In this document: one piece after another, positions 37,638 to 46,617 of the stretch
How the letters are laid out: each line of letters begins with the position of its first letter
Numbering within the stretch: position 1 is the first letter of the stretch
Made by a program: the position numbers and the translations under genes
Assembly (NCBI RefSeq): GCF_017309075.1
Contig: NZ_JAEMGS010000005.1
Coordinates: 124,001-188,000 of the forward strand
DNA from: Motiliproteus sp. SC1-56
GTDB lineage: Bacteria; Pseudomonadota; Gammaproteobacteria; Pseudomonadales; Balneatricaceae
DNA length: 64,000 bases
Direction: 5' to 3'
The notes under the pieces: generated by a model
Seen by the model: the letters and a program-made list of their open reading frames with translations, nothing else
What the model was told of the DNA's origin: nothing
The model's database searches: none

Positions 37638-40331
37638 ATGGAACGCAGCCCCACCCAATGGCACTGCCTGAAAGAAGACGAGGTCGTCCGGCGACTGGCC
37701 ACCTCGGTACACGAAGGGCTGAGCAGCGCCGCCGCCGAACAACGATTGCAGGAACACGGCCTCAACACCCTGACGTCGAAGCGGGACGCGCCTGCCTGGC
37801 GGGTGTTTTTGCAGCAGCTTGGGCAGCCTCTCATTTACATTCTGCTGGGCGCCACGCTGGTGACCAGCCTGTTGGGCGAGTGGGTCGACGCCGGCGTGAT
37901 CTTTACCGTGGTGCTGGTCAATGCGGTGATCGGCTATATCCAGGAATCCCGCGCTCTGAGGGCGATCCGCGCCCTCTCCCATGCCATGACCAGCGAGGCC
38001 AGGGTGCTGCGGGACGGCAGCACCCGGCGACAACGCTCAGAAGCCCTGGTCCCCGGGGATATTGTCCTGCTCAGTTCCGGCGACAAGGTGCCGGCGGACC
38101 TGCGCCTGCTGCGCTGCCGTGAGTTGAAGGTCAATGAATCAGCGTTAACCGGCGAATCCCTGCCGGTGGCAAAAGACACGCACCCCCGCCCCCCAGCCTG
38201 CCCCCTGGCCGACCGGGGCAACATGGTCTATAGCTCCACCCTGGTAACCTGCGGCACGGCCCTGGGCGTGGTCGTCGCCACCGGCGACGGGAGCGAAATC
38301 GGCAGGATCAACGCGCTGATCAACACCGCCGATGTGCTGGCAACCCCCCTCACCCGCCGTATCACCCGCTTCAGCCGGGTGCTGCTTTACGCCATTCTTG
38401 GCCTAGCGGCACTCACCTTTGGGGTAGGTTTGCTGCACGGTGGGTCCTGGGTCGAGATGTTCATGGCCTCGGTGGCATTGGCGGTGGGTGCCATTCCCGA
38501 AGGCCTGCCGGCAGCACTGACCATCACCCTGGCCATTGGCGTCGCAAAAATGGCCCACCGCAATGCCATCATCCGCAAGTTACCGGCGGTAGAGACCCTG
38601 GGCAGCACCACCGTTATCTGCTCCGACAAAACCGGGACCCTTACCGAGAACCAGATGACGGTACAACGCGTCTATGCCGGTGGCGCGACACTGGCGGTCA
38701 GCGGTGTCGGCTATGTGCCGGACGGTCATTTCAGCCGTGCCGGGCAACCCGTCGACCCGACAGGCCTAGCGGCGGTGCGTGAGTGCCTGGTAGCCGGCCT
38801 GCTGTGCAATGATGCCAAGCTGGCCAGGGATGCAGATGGCAGCTGGCGGGTCGAGGGGGACCCCACCGAAGGTGCCCTGATCACGGTGGCGCACAAGGCA
38901 GGCCTTTATTTAGCCGACCTCGGGCTGCCCCGCATCGACAGCATTCCCTTTGAGTCGCAACACCAGTACATGGCGACCCTGCACCGGAACGAGAAGGGCA
39001 GGTATCACACCTACCTCAAGGGCGCCGCCGAAAGCCTGCTGCAACGCTGCGAGTATGCACTGGATAACCGCGGCGAGCGGATCCCGTTGGACTTTGACCA
39101 CTGGCACGGGCAAGTAACAGCGCTGGCCCGCCAGGGCATGCGAGTACTGGCCTTCGCCCGAGACGAACGGACACGGGCGCCTGAGACGCTGCATCACCGG
39201 GACGTCGAGAGCGGGCTCACGTTGCTGGGCCTGCAGGGCATGATCGACCCGCCGCGTCCGGAAGCGGCAGAAGCGGTCGCCGCCTGCCGCGAGGCCGGCA
39301 TCCAGGTCAAGATGATCACCGGCGACCATGCCGCCACCGCCAGCGCCATCGCCCGCCAGGTGGGTATATCCCAGGACGGGGAGGCGGTGATAACGGGGTC
39401 TGAGCTGGAGGCACTGGATTTCCGCGCCCTGGAAGCCGTGGCCGCAGCGAGGGCGGTCTTTGCCCGGGTAGCGCCGGAGCAGAAGTTGCGACTGGTGCAG
39501 GCGCTGCAGGCCAGAGGCCAGGTGGTTGCAATGACCGGGGACGGGGTCAATGATGCCCCGGCCCTGCGCCGGGCCGATATCGGCGTGGCGATGGGCATCA
39601 CCGGCACCGAGGTCTCCAAGGAAGCGGCGGACATGGTGCTCACCGACGATAATTTCGCCTCGATTCGGGCGGCGGTGGAAGAGGGTCGCGGGGTTTACGA
39701 TAACCTGGTCAAGTTTATCACCTGGACCCTGCCCACCAACCTGGGCGAAGGGCTGGTCATTCTCAGCGCCGTGCTGGCCGGCATCACCCTGCCGATCCTG
39801 CCGGTACAGATCCTCTGGATCAACATGACCACCGCGGTGCTGCTGGGCCTGATGCTGGCCTTCGAACCCAAGGAACCGGACCTCATGGCGCGCCCGCCCC
39901 GCGACCCGCGCGCAAGCCTGCTCTCAACGGCGCTACTGGTGCGGATCGCCCTGGTGGGCCTGCTGTTGCTGCTCGGCGCCTACGGTCTCTTCCGCTGGGA
40001 GCTGGCTCAGGGCAGCAGCGAGACCCTGGCCCGCACGGTGACGGTGAACGTCTTCGTTTTCGGCGAACTCTTCTACCTGTTCAACTGCCGTTCCCTGCGC
40101 TACTCCATGCTCCACCTCGGCGTTTTCAGCAACCCCTGGCTGCTGCTGGGGGTCGCCACCATGATCGGACTGCAGCTGCTCTACACCTATGCCCCGGCCA
40201 TGAACACGGCCCTTGGCAGCGCACCGATCGGTGGCGAGCAGTGGCTGCGGATCCTCGGGGTCAGCCTCTCCATTTACTTGATCGTAGGTATAGAGAAGTG
40301 GGTGGCCCGGCACCTAAGCCGAGCCGAATAA
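37638..40331 (+). CDS. P-type cation-transporting ATPase (P2A, Ca2+-ATPase-like)
   Basis: This 898-residue ATP-driven cation pump carries an N-terminal cation-ATPase domain (EHGLNTL) and an actuator with TGES. The helix 4 motif PEGLPAALTITLAIGVAKMA is at about residue 287. The phosphorylated Asp330 lies in SDKTGTLTENQM, with KGAAE in the nucleotide domain. MTGDGVNDAPALRRADIGVAMG and C-terminal helices follow. It resembles bacterial Ca2+-type or generic P2 pumps rather than heavy-metal ones; no CPC motif is present. The ATG at 37638 has AAGG upstream; in-frame starts at 37620 and 37500 are alternatives. A 36-bp dyad lies upstream. Confidence 0.92.
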   Translation: MERSPTQWHCLKEDEVVRRLATSVHEGLSSAAAEQRLQEHGLNTLTSKRDAPAWRVFLQQLGQPLIYILLGATLVTSLLGEWVDAGVIFTVVLVNAVIGYIQESRALRAIRALSHAMTSEARVLRDGSTRRQRSEALVPGDIVLLSSGDKVPADLRLLRCRELKVNESALTGESLPVAKDTHPRPPACPLADRGNMVYSSTLVTCGTALGVVVATGDGSEIGRINALINTADVLATPLTRRITRFSRVLLYAILGLAALTFGVGLLHGGSWVEMFMASVALAVGAIPEGLPAALTITLAIGVAKMAHRNAIIRKLPAVETLGSTTVICSDKTGTLTENQMTVQRVYAGGATLAVSGVGYVPDGHFSRAGQPVDPTGLAAVRECLVAGLLCNDAKLARDADGSWRVEGDPTEGALITVAHKAGLYLADLGLPRIDSIPFESQHQYMATLHRNEKGRYHTYLKGAAESLLQRCEYALDNRGERIPLDFDHWHGQVTALARQGMRVLAFARDERTRAPETLHHRDVESGLTLLGLQGMIDPPRPEAAEAVAACREAGIQVKMITGDHAATASAIARQVGISQDGEAVITGSELEALDFRALEAVAAARAVFARVAPEQKLRLVQALQARGQVVAMTGDGVNDAPALRRADIGVAMGITGTEVSKEAADMVLTDDNFASIRAAVEEGRGVYDNLVKFITWTLPTNLGEGLVILSAVLAGITLPILPVQILWINMTTAVLLGLMLAFEPKEPDLMARPPRDPRASLLSTALLVRIALVGLLLLLGAYGLFRWELAQGSSETLARTVTVNVFVFGELFYLFNCRSLRYSMLHLGVFSNPWLLLGVATMIGLQLLYTYAPAMNTALGSAPIGGEQWLRILGVSLSIYLIVGIEKWVARHLSRAE

Positions 40332-40424
40332 GATCTGACGCGAGCGCCAAGCGAACACGGGAACCCCCAGGGAGTCTCCAAGTCCCGGTGCCCGGGGGAA
40401 GTCGGATCAGCCGATGGCTAGGCG

Positions 40425-40811
40425 CTAACGGTAGCGGCTGTCGTCAAAGGGATCGATGGGATCGGCCAGTTGCTCATCGGCGCTGAAAAAGGGCGTTTTA
40501 TCCCGCAACACCAGTCCGCGCTTGTTGAACCAGCGCTCGACCTCCTCCATGGCATCCTCGGCCTGGGATTTCTGAATGTAGGCCGAGAGTATCTGGTAGA
40601 AGTAAACCGCGAACAGGGCCGCCGCCGCGCCGAGAAAGAACTCCGAGCCCATGGCGAAGAAAAGCAGAACAATCCCCACGATCCAGATCTTGCTGCCACG
40701 GGAGCGCTTAAGCGAGTCGTGGGCCGACTGGCCGCGGCTGAACAGCTCGACAAACTTGTGGTACTCCTTTTGAAACGCGTTTTTCTCGTCAGCAGGTAGG
40801 TATCTTTCCAT
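40425..40811 (-). CDS. Small two-helix membrane protein of unknown function
   Basis: This 128-residue protein from the ATG at 40811 (AAAGGAA upstream) has a charged N-terminal helix. Two closely spaced membrane helices lie at about residues 45-82 (IWIVGIVLLFFAMGSEFFLGAAAALFAVYF). An amphipathic acidic tail ends PIDPFDDSRYR. I do not recognise the family. It is convergent with the cation ATPase and 140 bp from pepN. Codon use matches the neighbours, so it looks like a real, resident gene. Confidence 0.75.
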   Translation of the reverse strand: MERYLPADEKNAFQKEYHKFVELFSRGQSAHDSLKRSRGSKIWIVGIVLLFFAMGSEFFLGAAAALFAVYFYQILSAYIQKSQAEDAMEEVERWFNKRGLVLRDKTPFFSADEQLADPIDPFDDSRYR

Positions 40812-40950
40812 TGGGTCTTCCTTTTGGGTTCGCAAATAGTGCCTTACGCCCGCCCGGGCCGCGAAAAGTCAGTATAGACCGCGGGGACTGGTTTCAGGTT
40901 AACCGGCGCCCCCGCGCCAAGGCCATATCACCAAAGGCGAATAAAGCGCC

Positions 40951-43584
40951 TCAGGCCAAGGACTTGCTAACCACTTCATAGCAATCTCTGGAGAGTTCCT
41001 CAACCGCCAGGACCCGCTGCAACTGCGCCTGCATCTGGGCACTCAGCTCGGGCGGGTACTTGCGCCAGCGGGTCAGCGGCGTCAGCAGCCTTGAAGCAAT
41101 CTGCGGATTGAGCCGGTCCAGCTCGATCACCCGGTCGGCCAGGAACCGATACCCTTCCCCGTCCGCACGGTGGAACTGCACCGGATTCTGGCTGCAGAAG
41201 GCGCCGATCAGCGCCCGCACCCGGTTGGGGTTGGCCAGCTCGAACGCCTCGTGATCCATCAGCGCCCGTACCGTCTCCAGGGCATTGTCCCGGGGAGTCG
41301 TGGCCTGGGTGGTGAACCACTGGTTCACCACCAGGGTGTCCGCCTGCCAGCGCTGGTAAAAGGCATCCAGTGCGGCGGCTGCCTCGGCCTCGAAGCCGGA
41401 GTGGGCGATCAGGGAGAGGGCCGCCTGGGCGTCGGTCATATTGTCAGCGTTCTCAAACTGGTTCTGGGCCAGGGCCAGCACCTCCTTCTCCTCCAGCGCC
41501 ATCAAATAGCCCAGGCTCTGGTTCTGCAACCGGCGGCGGGCGATGGCCTCGGCAGCCAGGGTGTAGGGACCGTCGCTGCGGTTGCGCCGGTAGACCTCCA
41601 GCAACAGATCGCGCAGTTCGGTAGCCAGGGTGCGGCGAACAAACTCCCGCACCCGGTGAATCGCCTCCACGTCCACGGTCTCTGCCAGCTCGCTCAGGTA
41701 GCTTTCGCTGGGCAGCACCAGCATTTTCGCCACCATGGCCGGGTCCAGCCCGGTGTCCGCCAGCAGCTGCCGGTAAGCCTGCACCAGACGCTGATCCAAT
41801 TTCAGTTCGCGTCCCGCCCGGTAGTCGACAATCAGCTCCTCGATGATCGCTACCGCCAGCTGCTGCCCCGCATCCCAGCGGTTGAAGCCGTCACTGTCGT
41901 GGCTCATCAGGAACACCAGCTCATCCCGCGAGTAGGGGTAGCTGAGCTTCACCGGCGCGGAAAAACCGCGCAGGAGGGAGGGGACCGGCTTGCAGGGAAC
42001 GTTGTCGAAGTGAAACTGCTGCTCGGACTCGGCCAGGTGCAACACTTGGGTGGTGGCGCCGTCCTTGAGCGGAATATCCCGGCCCTCGGCATCCAGCAGC
42101 CCCACGGCCAGGGGAATATGGAAAGGCGCTTTCCGGTCCTGCCCCGGCGAGGGGGGGCAGCTCTGTTTGACGTTCAGGGTATAGCGTTTCGCGTCGGCGT
42201 CGTAGGCGTCGCTCACCTGCAACCGGGGCGTGCCGGCCTGCTCGTACCAGCGCCGGAACTGGCCCAGGTCGACCCCGGAAGCCTCCTCCATAGCGGCGAC
42301 GAAGTCATCGGTGGTCACCGCCTGGCCGTCATGGCGGGCAAAGTAGAGATCGGAGCCGGCACGGAATTGCTCCGGACCCAGCAGGGTGTGGATCATGCGG
42401 ACCACCTCGGCCCCCTTCTCGTACACGGTCAGGGTGTAGAAATTGGAGATCTCGATGTAGGAGGCCGGGCGCACGGGGTGGGCCATAGGGCCGCCATCCT
42501 CGGCGAACTGCGCGGTGCGCAGCAGGGTGACGTCCTCGATCCGCTTCACCGTGCGCGAGCCCATGTCGGCCGAGAACTCGGCGTCACGGAACACGGTAAA
42601 GCCCTCCTTGAGGCTGAGCTGGAACCAGTCGCGGCAGGTGACCCGGTTGCCGGACCAGTTATGGAAGTACTCGTGGGCGACGATGCTCTCGATCCGCTCG
42701 AACGCGCTGTCGGTGGTGGTTTCCGGCTTGGCCAGCACGCAGGATGAGTTGAAGATGTTCAGCCCCTTGTTCTCCATGGCGCCCATGTTGAAGTGATCCA
42801 CGGCCACGATCATGAAGATATCCAGGTCGTACTCCCGCCCGTACACCTCCTCGTCCCAGGCCATCGCCTTTTTCAGCGAGCGAATGGCGTGATCACATTT
42901 GTCCAGGTTCTGCGGCTCCACGAACAGGCGCAGGGCCACTTCGCGTCCGGAGGCGGTGGTAAAACTGTCCTCCACCCGTTCCAGGTTGCCGGCCACCAAC
43001 GCGAACAGATAAGCGGGCTTGGGGAAGGGGTCTTCCCAGGTGACGAAATGGCGCCCTTCGGACACCTCCCCCTCCTCCACCGGATTGCCGTTTGAGAGCA
43101 GCACCGGGTAGTCGTCTTTGTCGGCAACCACCGTGGTGGTAAAGCGGGCCATGACGTCGGGGCGGTCCAGGTAGTAGGTGATCTTGCGGAACCCCTCAGC
43201 CTCGCACTGGGTGCAGAACATGCCGTTGGATTTATAGAGCCCCTCCAGGGAAGTGTTCTCCTGGGGCTTGATCAGGGTCACGCACTCCAGCACGAACTGC
43301 TCAGGCAGCCCGTCCAGACGCAGGGTATCGGACTCGAGCAGGTAATCCCCGGGGGCCAGGTCCTTGCCGTCCAGCACCAGCCGGCGCAGGGTCAGGTCAG
43401 CGTCCCCGTCCAGCTCCAGGGGGGCATCAAGCTCCCCGGACGCGGGGTTGCGGCGCATCTGCAACCGTGACTTGACCAGGGTCGCCTTCTCGCCGAGTTC
43501 AAAGTGCAGCTCGGTCTGGTCAATCAGAAAAGGGGGCACCCGGTAATCTTTGAGATGAATGGCCCGGGGGTTCTCTTTGCTCAT
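40951..43584 (-). CDS. pepN: Aminopeptidase N (M1 family)
   Basis: This 877-residue cytoplasmic zinc aminopeptidase removes N-terminal residues in peptide turnover. The substrate-anchoring GAMEN motif is at residues 268-272. The zinc site HEYFH is at 304-308, with the third ligand Glu327 in SLKEGF. The C-terminal half is the helical bowl domain of bacterial PepN. Length and motifs match E. coli PepN closely. It precedes DUF2797 and yeaC on the reverse strand, a conserved Pseudomonas-type order. Confidence 0.97.
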   Translation of the reverse strand: MSKENPRAIHLKDYRVPPFLIDQTELHFELGEKATLVKSRLQMRRNPASGELDAPLELDGDADLTLRRLVLDGKDLAPGDYLLESDTLRLDGLPEQFVLECVTLIKPQENTSLEGLYKSNGMFCTQCEAEGFRKITYYLDRPDVMARFTTTVVADKDDYPVLLSNGNPVEEGEVSEGRHFVTWEDPFPKPAYLFALVAGNLERVEDSFTTASGREVALRLFVEPQNLDKCDHAIRSLKKAMAWDEEVYGREYDLDIFMIVAVDHFNMGAMENKGLNIFNSSCVLAKPETTTDSAFERIESIVAHEYFHNWSGNRVTCRDWFQLSLKEGFTVFRDAEFSADMGSRTVKRIEDVTLLRTAQFAEDGGPMAHPVRPASYIEISNFYTLTVYEKGAEVVRMIHTLLGPEQFRAGSDLYFARHDGQAVTTDDFVAAMEEASGVDLGQFRRWYEQAGTPRLQVSDAYDADAKRYTLNVKQSCPPSPGQDRKAPFHIPLAVGLLDAEGRDIPLKDGATTQVLHLAESEQQFHFDNVPCKPVPSLLRGFSAPVKLSYPYSRDELVFLMSHDSDGFNRWDAGQQLAVAIIEELIVDYRAGRELKLDQRLVQAYRQLLADTGLDPAMVAKMLVLPSESYLSELAETVDVEAIHRVREFVRRTLATELRDLLLEVYRRNRSDGPYTLAAEAIARRRLQNQSLGYLMALEEKEVLALAQNQFENADNMTDAQAALSLIAHSGFEAEAAAALDAFYQRWQADTLVVNQWFTTQATTPRDNALETVRALMDHEAFELANPNRVRALIGAFCSQNPVQFHRADGEGYRFLADRVIELDRLNPQIASRLLTPLTRWRKYPPELSAQMQAQLQRVLAVEELSRDCYEVVSKSLA

Positions 43585-43605
43585 GGTCGCTCCTGTTGCG
43601 AATCC

Positions 43606-44442
43606 TCAGGTCGAAAAGGCGACCCGATAGGCACTGAATTTACGGATATTGATCACGCCGGTGTCGAGAATCAGGTACTGCCCTTTGATCCCCAGCAGCC
43701 GGCCTTCCACCACCGGCGTCTTGTCCAGGTTGAAGGAGGTCACCTTGTCGGGGTACTGCAGCACCGGGTAGTCGATATCGACCGTCGCCGCGTCGGCGAG
43801 CGGCTGGATCGCCTGCAGTCCGAACGCCTCCTGCAGGGCGTTGAGCCCCTCCCGGGCCGTTTCAAACAGTTGATCACGGGCCGCGGCCAGATCCAGAGGC
43901 GCCACCTGCCCCTTGAGCATCGCCCGCCAGTTGGTGCGATCGGCTACATGCTCCTTGAACAGCGTCTCCACCCGCCCCGACTGCAGACGGCTCGCCACCC
44001 GCAATATCGGCAGCGCCTGCACCGCCCCCTGGTCGATCCAGCGGGTCGGCACCTGCGAAGCGCGGGTAATGCCGACCTTTAAGCCCGAGGAGTTGGCCAG
44101 GTAGACGATGTGATCCTGCAGGCAGTGGCGCTCACCCCAGGCACTGTCGCGACAGGTGCCCAGGTGATAGTGACATTTTTCCGGGCTGACAATGCAGCTG
44201 TCACACTGGGGAAGCTTTTTGAAACAGGGATAGCAATAGCCCTGGCTGAAGCTCTTCTTGCTGAGGCGGCCACAGTGCAGGCAGTGTATTTCACCCAGGT
44301 ACTCGAGGCGCACCGGTTCGTTCAGCAAGGGATTAAGGGGAACTGTCCGGTCGTCAAGGCACAGCCGGTAGCTGACGGGCCCCTCCAACGTCACCTGCAT
44401 CTTGCGCAGGTGACCCTCTGTCTGGTGGGAAAATACGGTCAT
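43606..44442 (-). CDS. DUF2797 protein: cysteine-rich N-terminus plus GIY-YIG-like core
   Basis: This 278-residue protein belongs to the uncharacterised DUF2797 family. Residues about 50-110 hold paired cysteines (CLHC, CYPC, CDSC, then single Cys) that probably bind zinc. A central segment (HIVYLANSSGLKVGITRASQVPTRWIDQGA) reads like a GIY-YIG nuclease core, with conserved tyrosine and arginine. The C-terminal domain is beta-rich. It abuts yeaC exactly (start at 44442, yeaC stop from 44443). No function has been established to my knowledge; a nucleic-acid role is only an inference from the fold hint. Confidence 0.85.
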   Translation of the reverse strand: MTVFSHQTEGHLRKMQVTLEGPVSYRLCLDDRTVPLNPLLNEPVRLEYLGEIHCLHCGRLSKKSFSQGYCYPCFKKLPQCDSCIVSPEKCHYHLGTCRDSAWGERHCLQDHIVYLANSSGLKVGITRASQVPTRWIDQGAVQALPILRVASRLQSGRVETLFKEHVADRTNWRAMLKGQVAPLDLAAARDQLFETAREGLNALQEAFGLQAIQPLADAATVDIDYPVLQYPDKVTSFNLDKTPVVEGRLLGIKGQYLILDTGVINIRKFSAYRVAFST

Positions 44443-44706
44443 TTAGTGGTTGAGGATTTTGATGATGTCTTCAGCGTTCTTGTTGGGGCCGTGCTGCGAG
44501 CCATCGGCCTTGGTCCGGTCGATAAACCCGACCCGCTCCTCCTCCGGCAGATGCTTGGCATCGTAGGCGATCACCGCCTGCAGGCAGGCTTTACGCTCCT
44601 CCTCGCCCAGGCGCTGGCCGTTGGGCCACTTGCCCAGTTCCACCGCCTGTTTCATGGCGGCGTGGATCTCGGGGGTCATTGATTCGAGCAGTTCTTCAAA
44701 GGTCAT
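44443..44706 (-). CDS. yeaC: YeaC/DUF1315 family protein
   Basis: This 87-residue protein matches the DUF1315 pattern: an N-terminal MTFEELLESMTPEIHAAMKQAVELGKWPNG, then a helical middle with KACLQAVIAYDAKHLPEEERVGFID. The ATG at 44706 is preferred to the adjacent GTG at 44709, with AGG 8 bp upstream. The function is unknown. It is co-transcribed with DUF2797 and probably pepN. Confidence 0.88.
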   Translation of the reverse strand: MTFEELLESMTPEIHAAMKQAVELGKWPNGQRLGEEERKACLQAVIAYDAKHLPEEERVGFIDRTKADGSQHGPNKNAEDIIKILNH

Positions 44707-44770
44707 CACGGCTACCTGAACAATCCATCAGCCCGGCATCATACCACAGCCGCCTTGGCGCACCGCAGCC

Positions 44771-45625
44771 TCAATGGCGCCAGGCGCGCGCACCGAAAAG
44801 CCGCACCAGGGGCACGGCAGCCAAGCCACAGAGCAGTCCCGACAGGTGGGCGGTGTTGGCAATCGCCCCGAACCCCAGCTTCTCGATCAAGCCGCTGACC
44901 CCCAGCACCAGCCAGATCATCATAAAGGTCATCAGCGCCTGAGGCAGACCAAAAGCCCGCCGCGGCTCGAGCCGGTCCCAGAGCCAGGTGTAACCCATCA
45001 GACCGAAAATCACTCCCGAGAGTCCGCCGAACATGGGCCCGGACATCAGGTACTGGGCAATATTGGAGCCCACCCCCAGCGCCAGCACCAGCCCCAGCAG
45101 CACCCAGCGCGGCTGGGCCCACTCGATGCGACGACCCAGCTCCCAGGTCCAGAGCAGGTTGAACACCAGGTGCAGAAAACTGAAGTGAAGAAAGATCGGC
45201 GTCAGCCAGCGCCACCACTGGCCGCTCTCGACCAGGGTGGCGAGGCTCTGGTAGAGCAGGTGACTGCCCTGGAAGTTGAAATCCACGAAGGTAAACCAAT
45301 GGAGCCACTGCAGGTCGTTGCCAAAGGAGGTCAGTAGCGTCAGCCCCAGGCTTATCCCGATCAAGGCCAGGGTCACGGGCGTGTGCCGTAACCAGAAACC
45401 CAACCCCGGCGTGACTCGCTCCCAGGGCGCTTCTTTCTCCAACGGCTCACCACGCTGCCAGTGGTTGAAGCGGCTGATCACAAACTCGGCGTCATCCGGG
45501 TTGGCCAGCCACACCTCCTGCATGCTCCCCCGGTGAACGATCCGGTGTCCCACCTTGTGCTGCCACAAAAAGGCGGCGAACTCACCGAGATCGGTAGCGC
45601 TGTCAATTTCAAAAAGCTTGTGCAT
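44771..45625 (-). CDS. glpG: Rhomboid intramembrane serine protease GlpG
   Basis: GlpG cleaves membrane proteins within the bilayer and takes part in membrane quality control. The 284-residue protein has a cytoplasmic N-terminal domain (residues 1-60), then six helices. The catalytic dyad is Ser203 in GGLSGV and His260 in NTAHLSG, with WWRWLTPIFLHFSFLHLVFN in helix 2. The start shares one base with the upstream phosphatase stop (TGATG), so the two are translationally coupled. Confidence 0.95.
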   Translation of the reverse strand: MHKLFEIDSATDLGEFAAFLWQHKVGHRIVHRGSMQEVWLANPDDAEFVISRFNHWQRGEPLEKEAPWERVTPGLGFWLRHTPVTLALIGISLGLTLLTSFGNDLQWLHWFTFVDFNFQGSHLLYQSLATLVESGQWWRWLTPIFLHFSFLHLVFNLLWTWELGRRIEWAQPRWVLLGLVLALGVGSNIAQYLMSGPMFGGLSGVIFGLMGYTWLWDRLEPRRAFGLPQALMTFMMIWLVLGVSGLIEKLGFGAIANTAHLSGLLCGLAAVPLVRLFGARAWRH

Positions 45626-46608
45626 CAGTAAACCGTGTCTCCGTCCTGTACCCCGTCGCCGGGTTCGACCTCAACTGCGACGAAATGCTCCGGCTGCAGG
45701 CGGCTTTCGCCATCCATGCGGTACGCCACCAGCTTGCCGTACTTGACCGCCGAATAATCGAGGCAGGCAATATTGGGGGTAATGGGCGCCGGCTCCCCCT
45801 CCCGCCAGTAATGACCAATGAAGAGCGGGCGTTGGTCGGCGCCGTAATGGAGCAGGCGAGCCTTTTCCGCCGGGCCCAGAGGCACGCCGGCTAGGTGCGC
45901 GGGCAAGGGATCGGGCTGAAACACCACGTCGGCGTGGGTCTGCGGCTCATCGGCCCAGAATTTGGTGCGAAAGACCCGGCGCCGGTAACCGTCGGCACTG
46001 GTCATCTCCTCCCCGTTAGGCAGGGGCAGGTAGGTGCCCCTCAACAGGCGGTCCGCCGCCTGCCACTCGAAGGTGCCGCGCTCGACGGAGCGGCGCAAAA
46101 AACCATCGTCACTGAAATCGCGAACGCCCTCGCGCTTCAAGCGTTCGATAATGGCGCCGTCCCAGCAGGCATGTACCGCCCTGAATAACGGCGTCTCCAG
46201 GTAGAGGGGCAGCTCCCGGAACCACTGCAGGAAATCCTGCCACTCCTGGGGGTAGGGGGCGAATTGCTCCAGGGTTTCGCGAATCTGGCGCTCGTGGCGG
46301 GGATCATGGGGCCGCAGGTAGCGGTGCCGTCCTGCCACCTCCACCTCGGTGCAGTAGGTGAGGCAGTTGTACTCGTGGTTGCCGATCACCATCTGCGCGC
46401 TGCCGGCCAGCACCATGTTACGCACCAAGTGCAGGGCCTCGCGAATCCGCGGCCCCCGGTCGACGATATCACCGATAAACACCGCCTGACGCCGAGGGTG
46501 ACGGTAGACCCCCTTGACGAGGCTGTAGCCCAGCTGCTGCAGCAGGCGCTCCAGGGTGCGGGCGCTGCCGTGAACATCTCCGATTAGATCATACCCCTGA
46601 AAACTCAC
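45625..46608 (-). CDS. Calcineurin-like metallophosphoesterase (PrpE/ApaH-like)
   Basis: This 327-residue enzyme has the full metallophosphatase motif set near its N-terminus: GDVHG (residues 10-14), GDIVDRGP and GNHE. It also has a later GHYW and a terminal domain of unknown role. Relatives act as protein serine/threonine phosphatases or as bis(nucleosyl)-tetraphosphate hydrolases. It is longer than PrpE and differs from ApaH. It is coupled by a one-base overlap to glpG and lies 9 bp from nadK. The substrate is open. Confidence 0.88.
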   Translation of the reverse strand: MSFQGYDLIGDVHGSARTLERLLQQLGYSLVKGVYRHPRRQAVFIGDIVDRGPRIREALHLVRNMVLAGSAQMVIGNHEYNCLTYCTEVEVAGRHRYLRPHDPRHERQIRETLEQFAPYPQEWQDFLQWFRELPLYLETPLFRAVHACWDGAIIERLKREGVRDFSDDGFLRRSVERGTFEWQAADRLLRGTYLPLPNGEEMTSADGYRRRVFRTKFWADEPQTHADVVFQPDPLPAHLAGVPLGPAEKARLLHYGADQRPLFIGHYWREGEPAPITPNIACLDYSAVKYGKLVAYRMDGESRLQPEHFVAVEVEPGDGVQDGDTVY

Positions 46609-46617
46609 CCCCTCCCC

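Noticed and set aside
41170-42747. 525-codon plus-strand frame inside pepN
   Set aside because: Antisense to the catalytic core of pepN and without any family signature.
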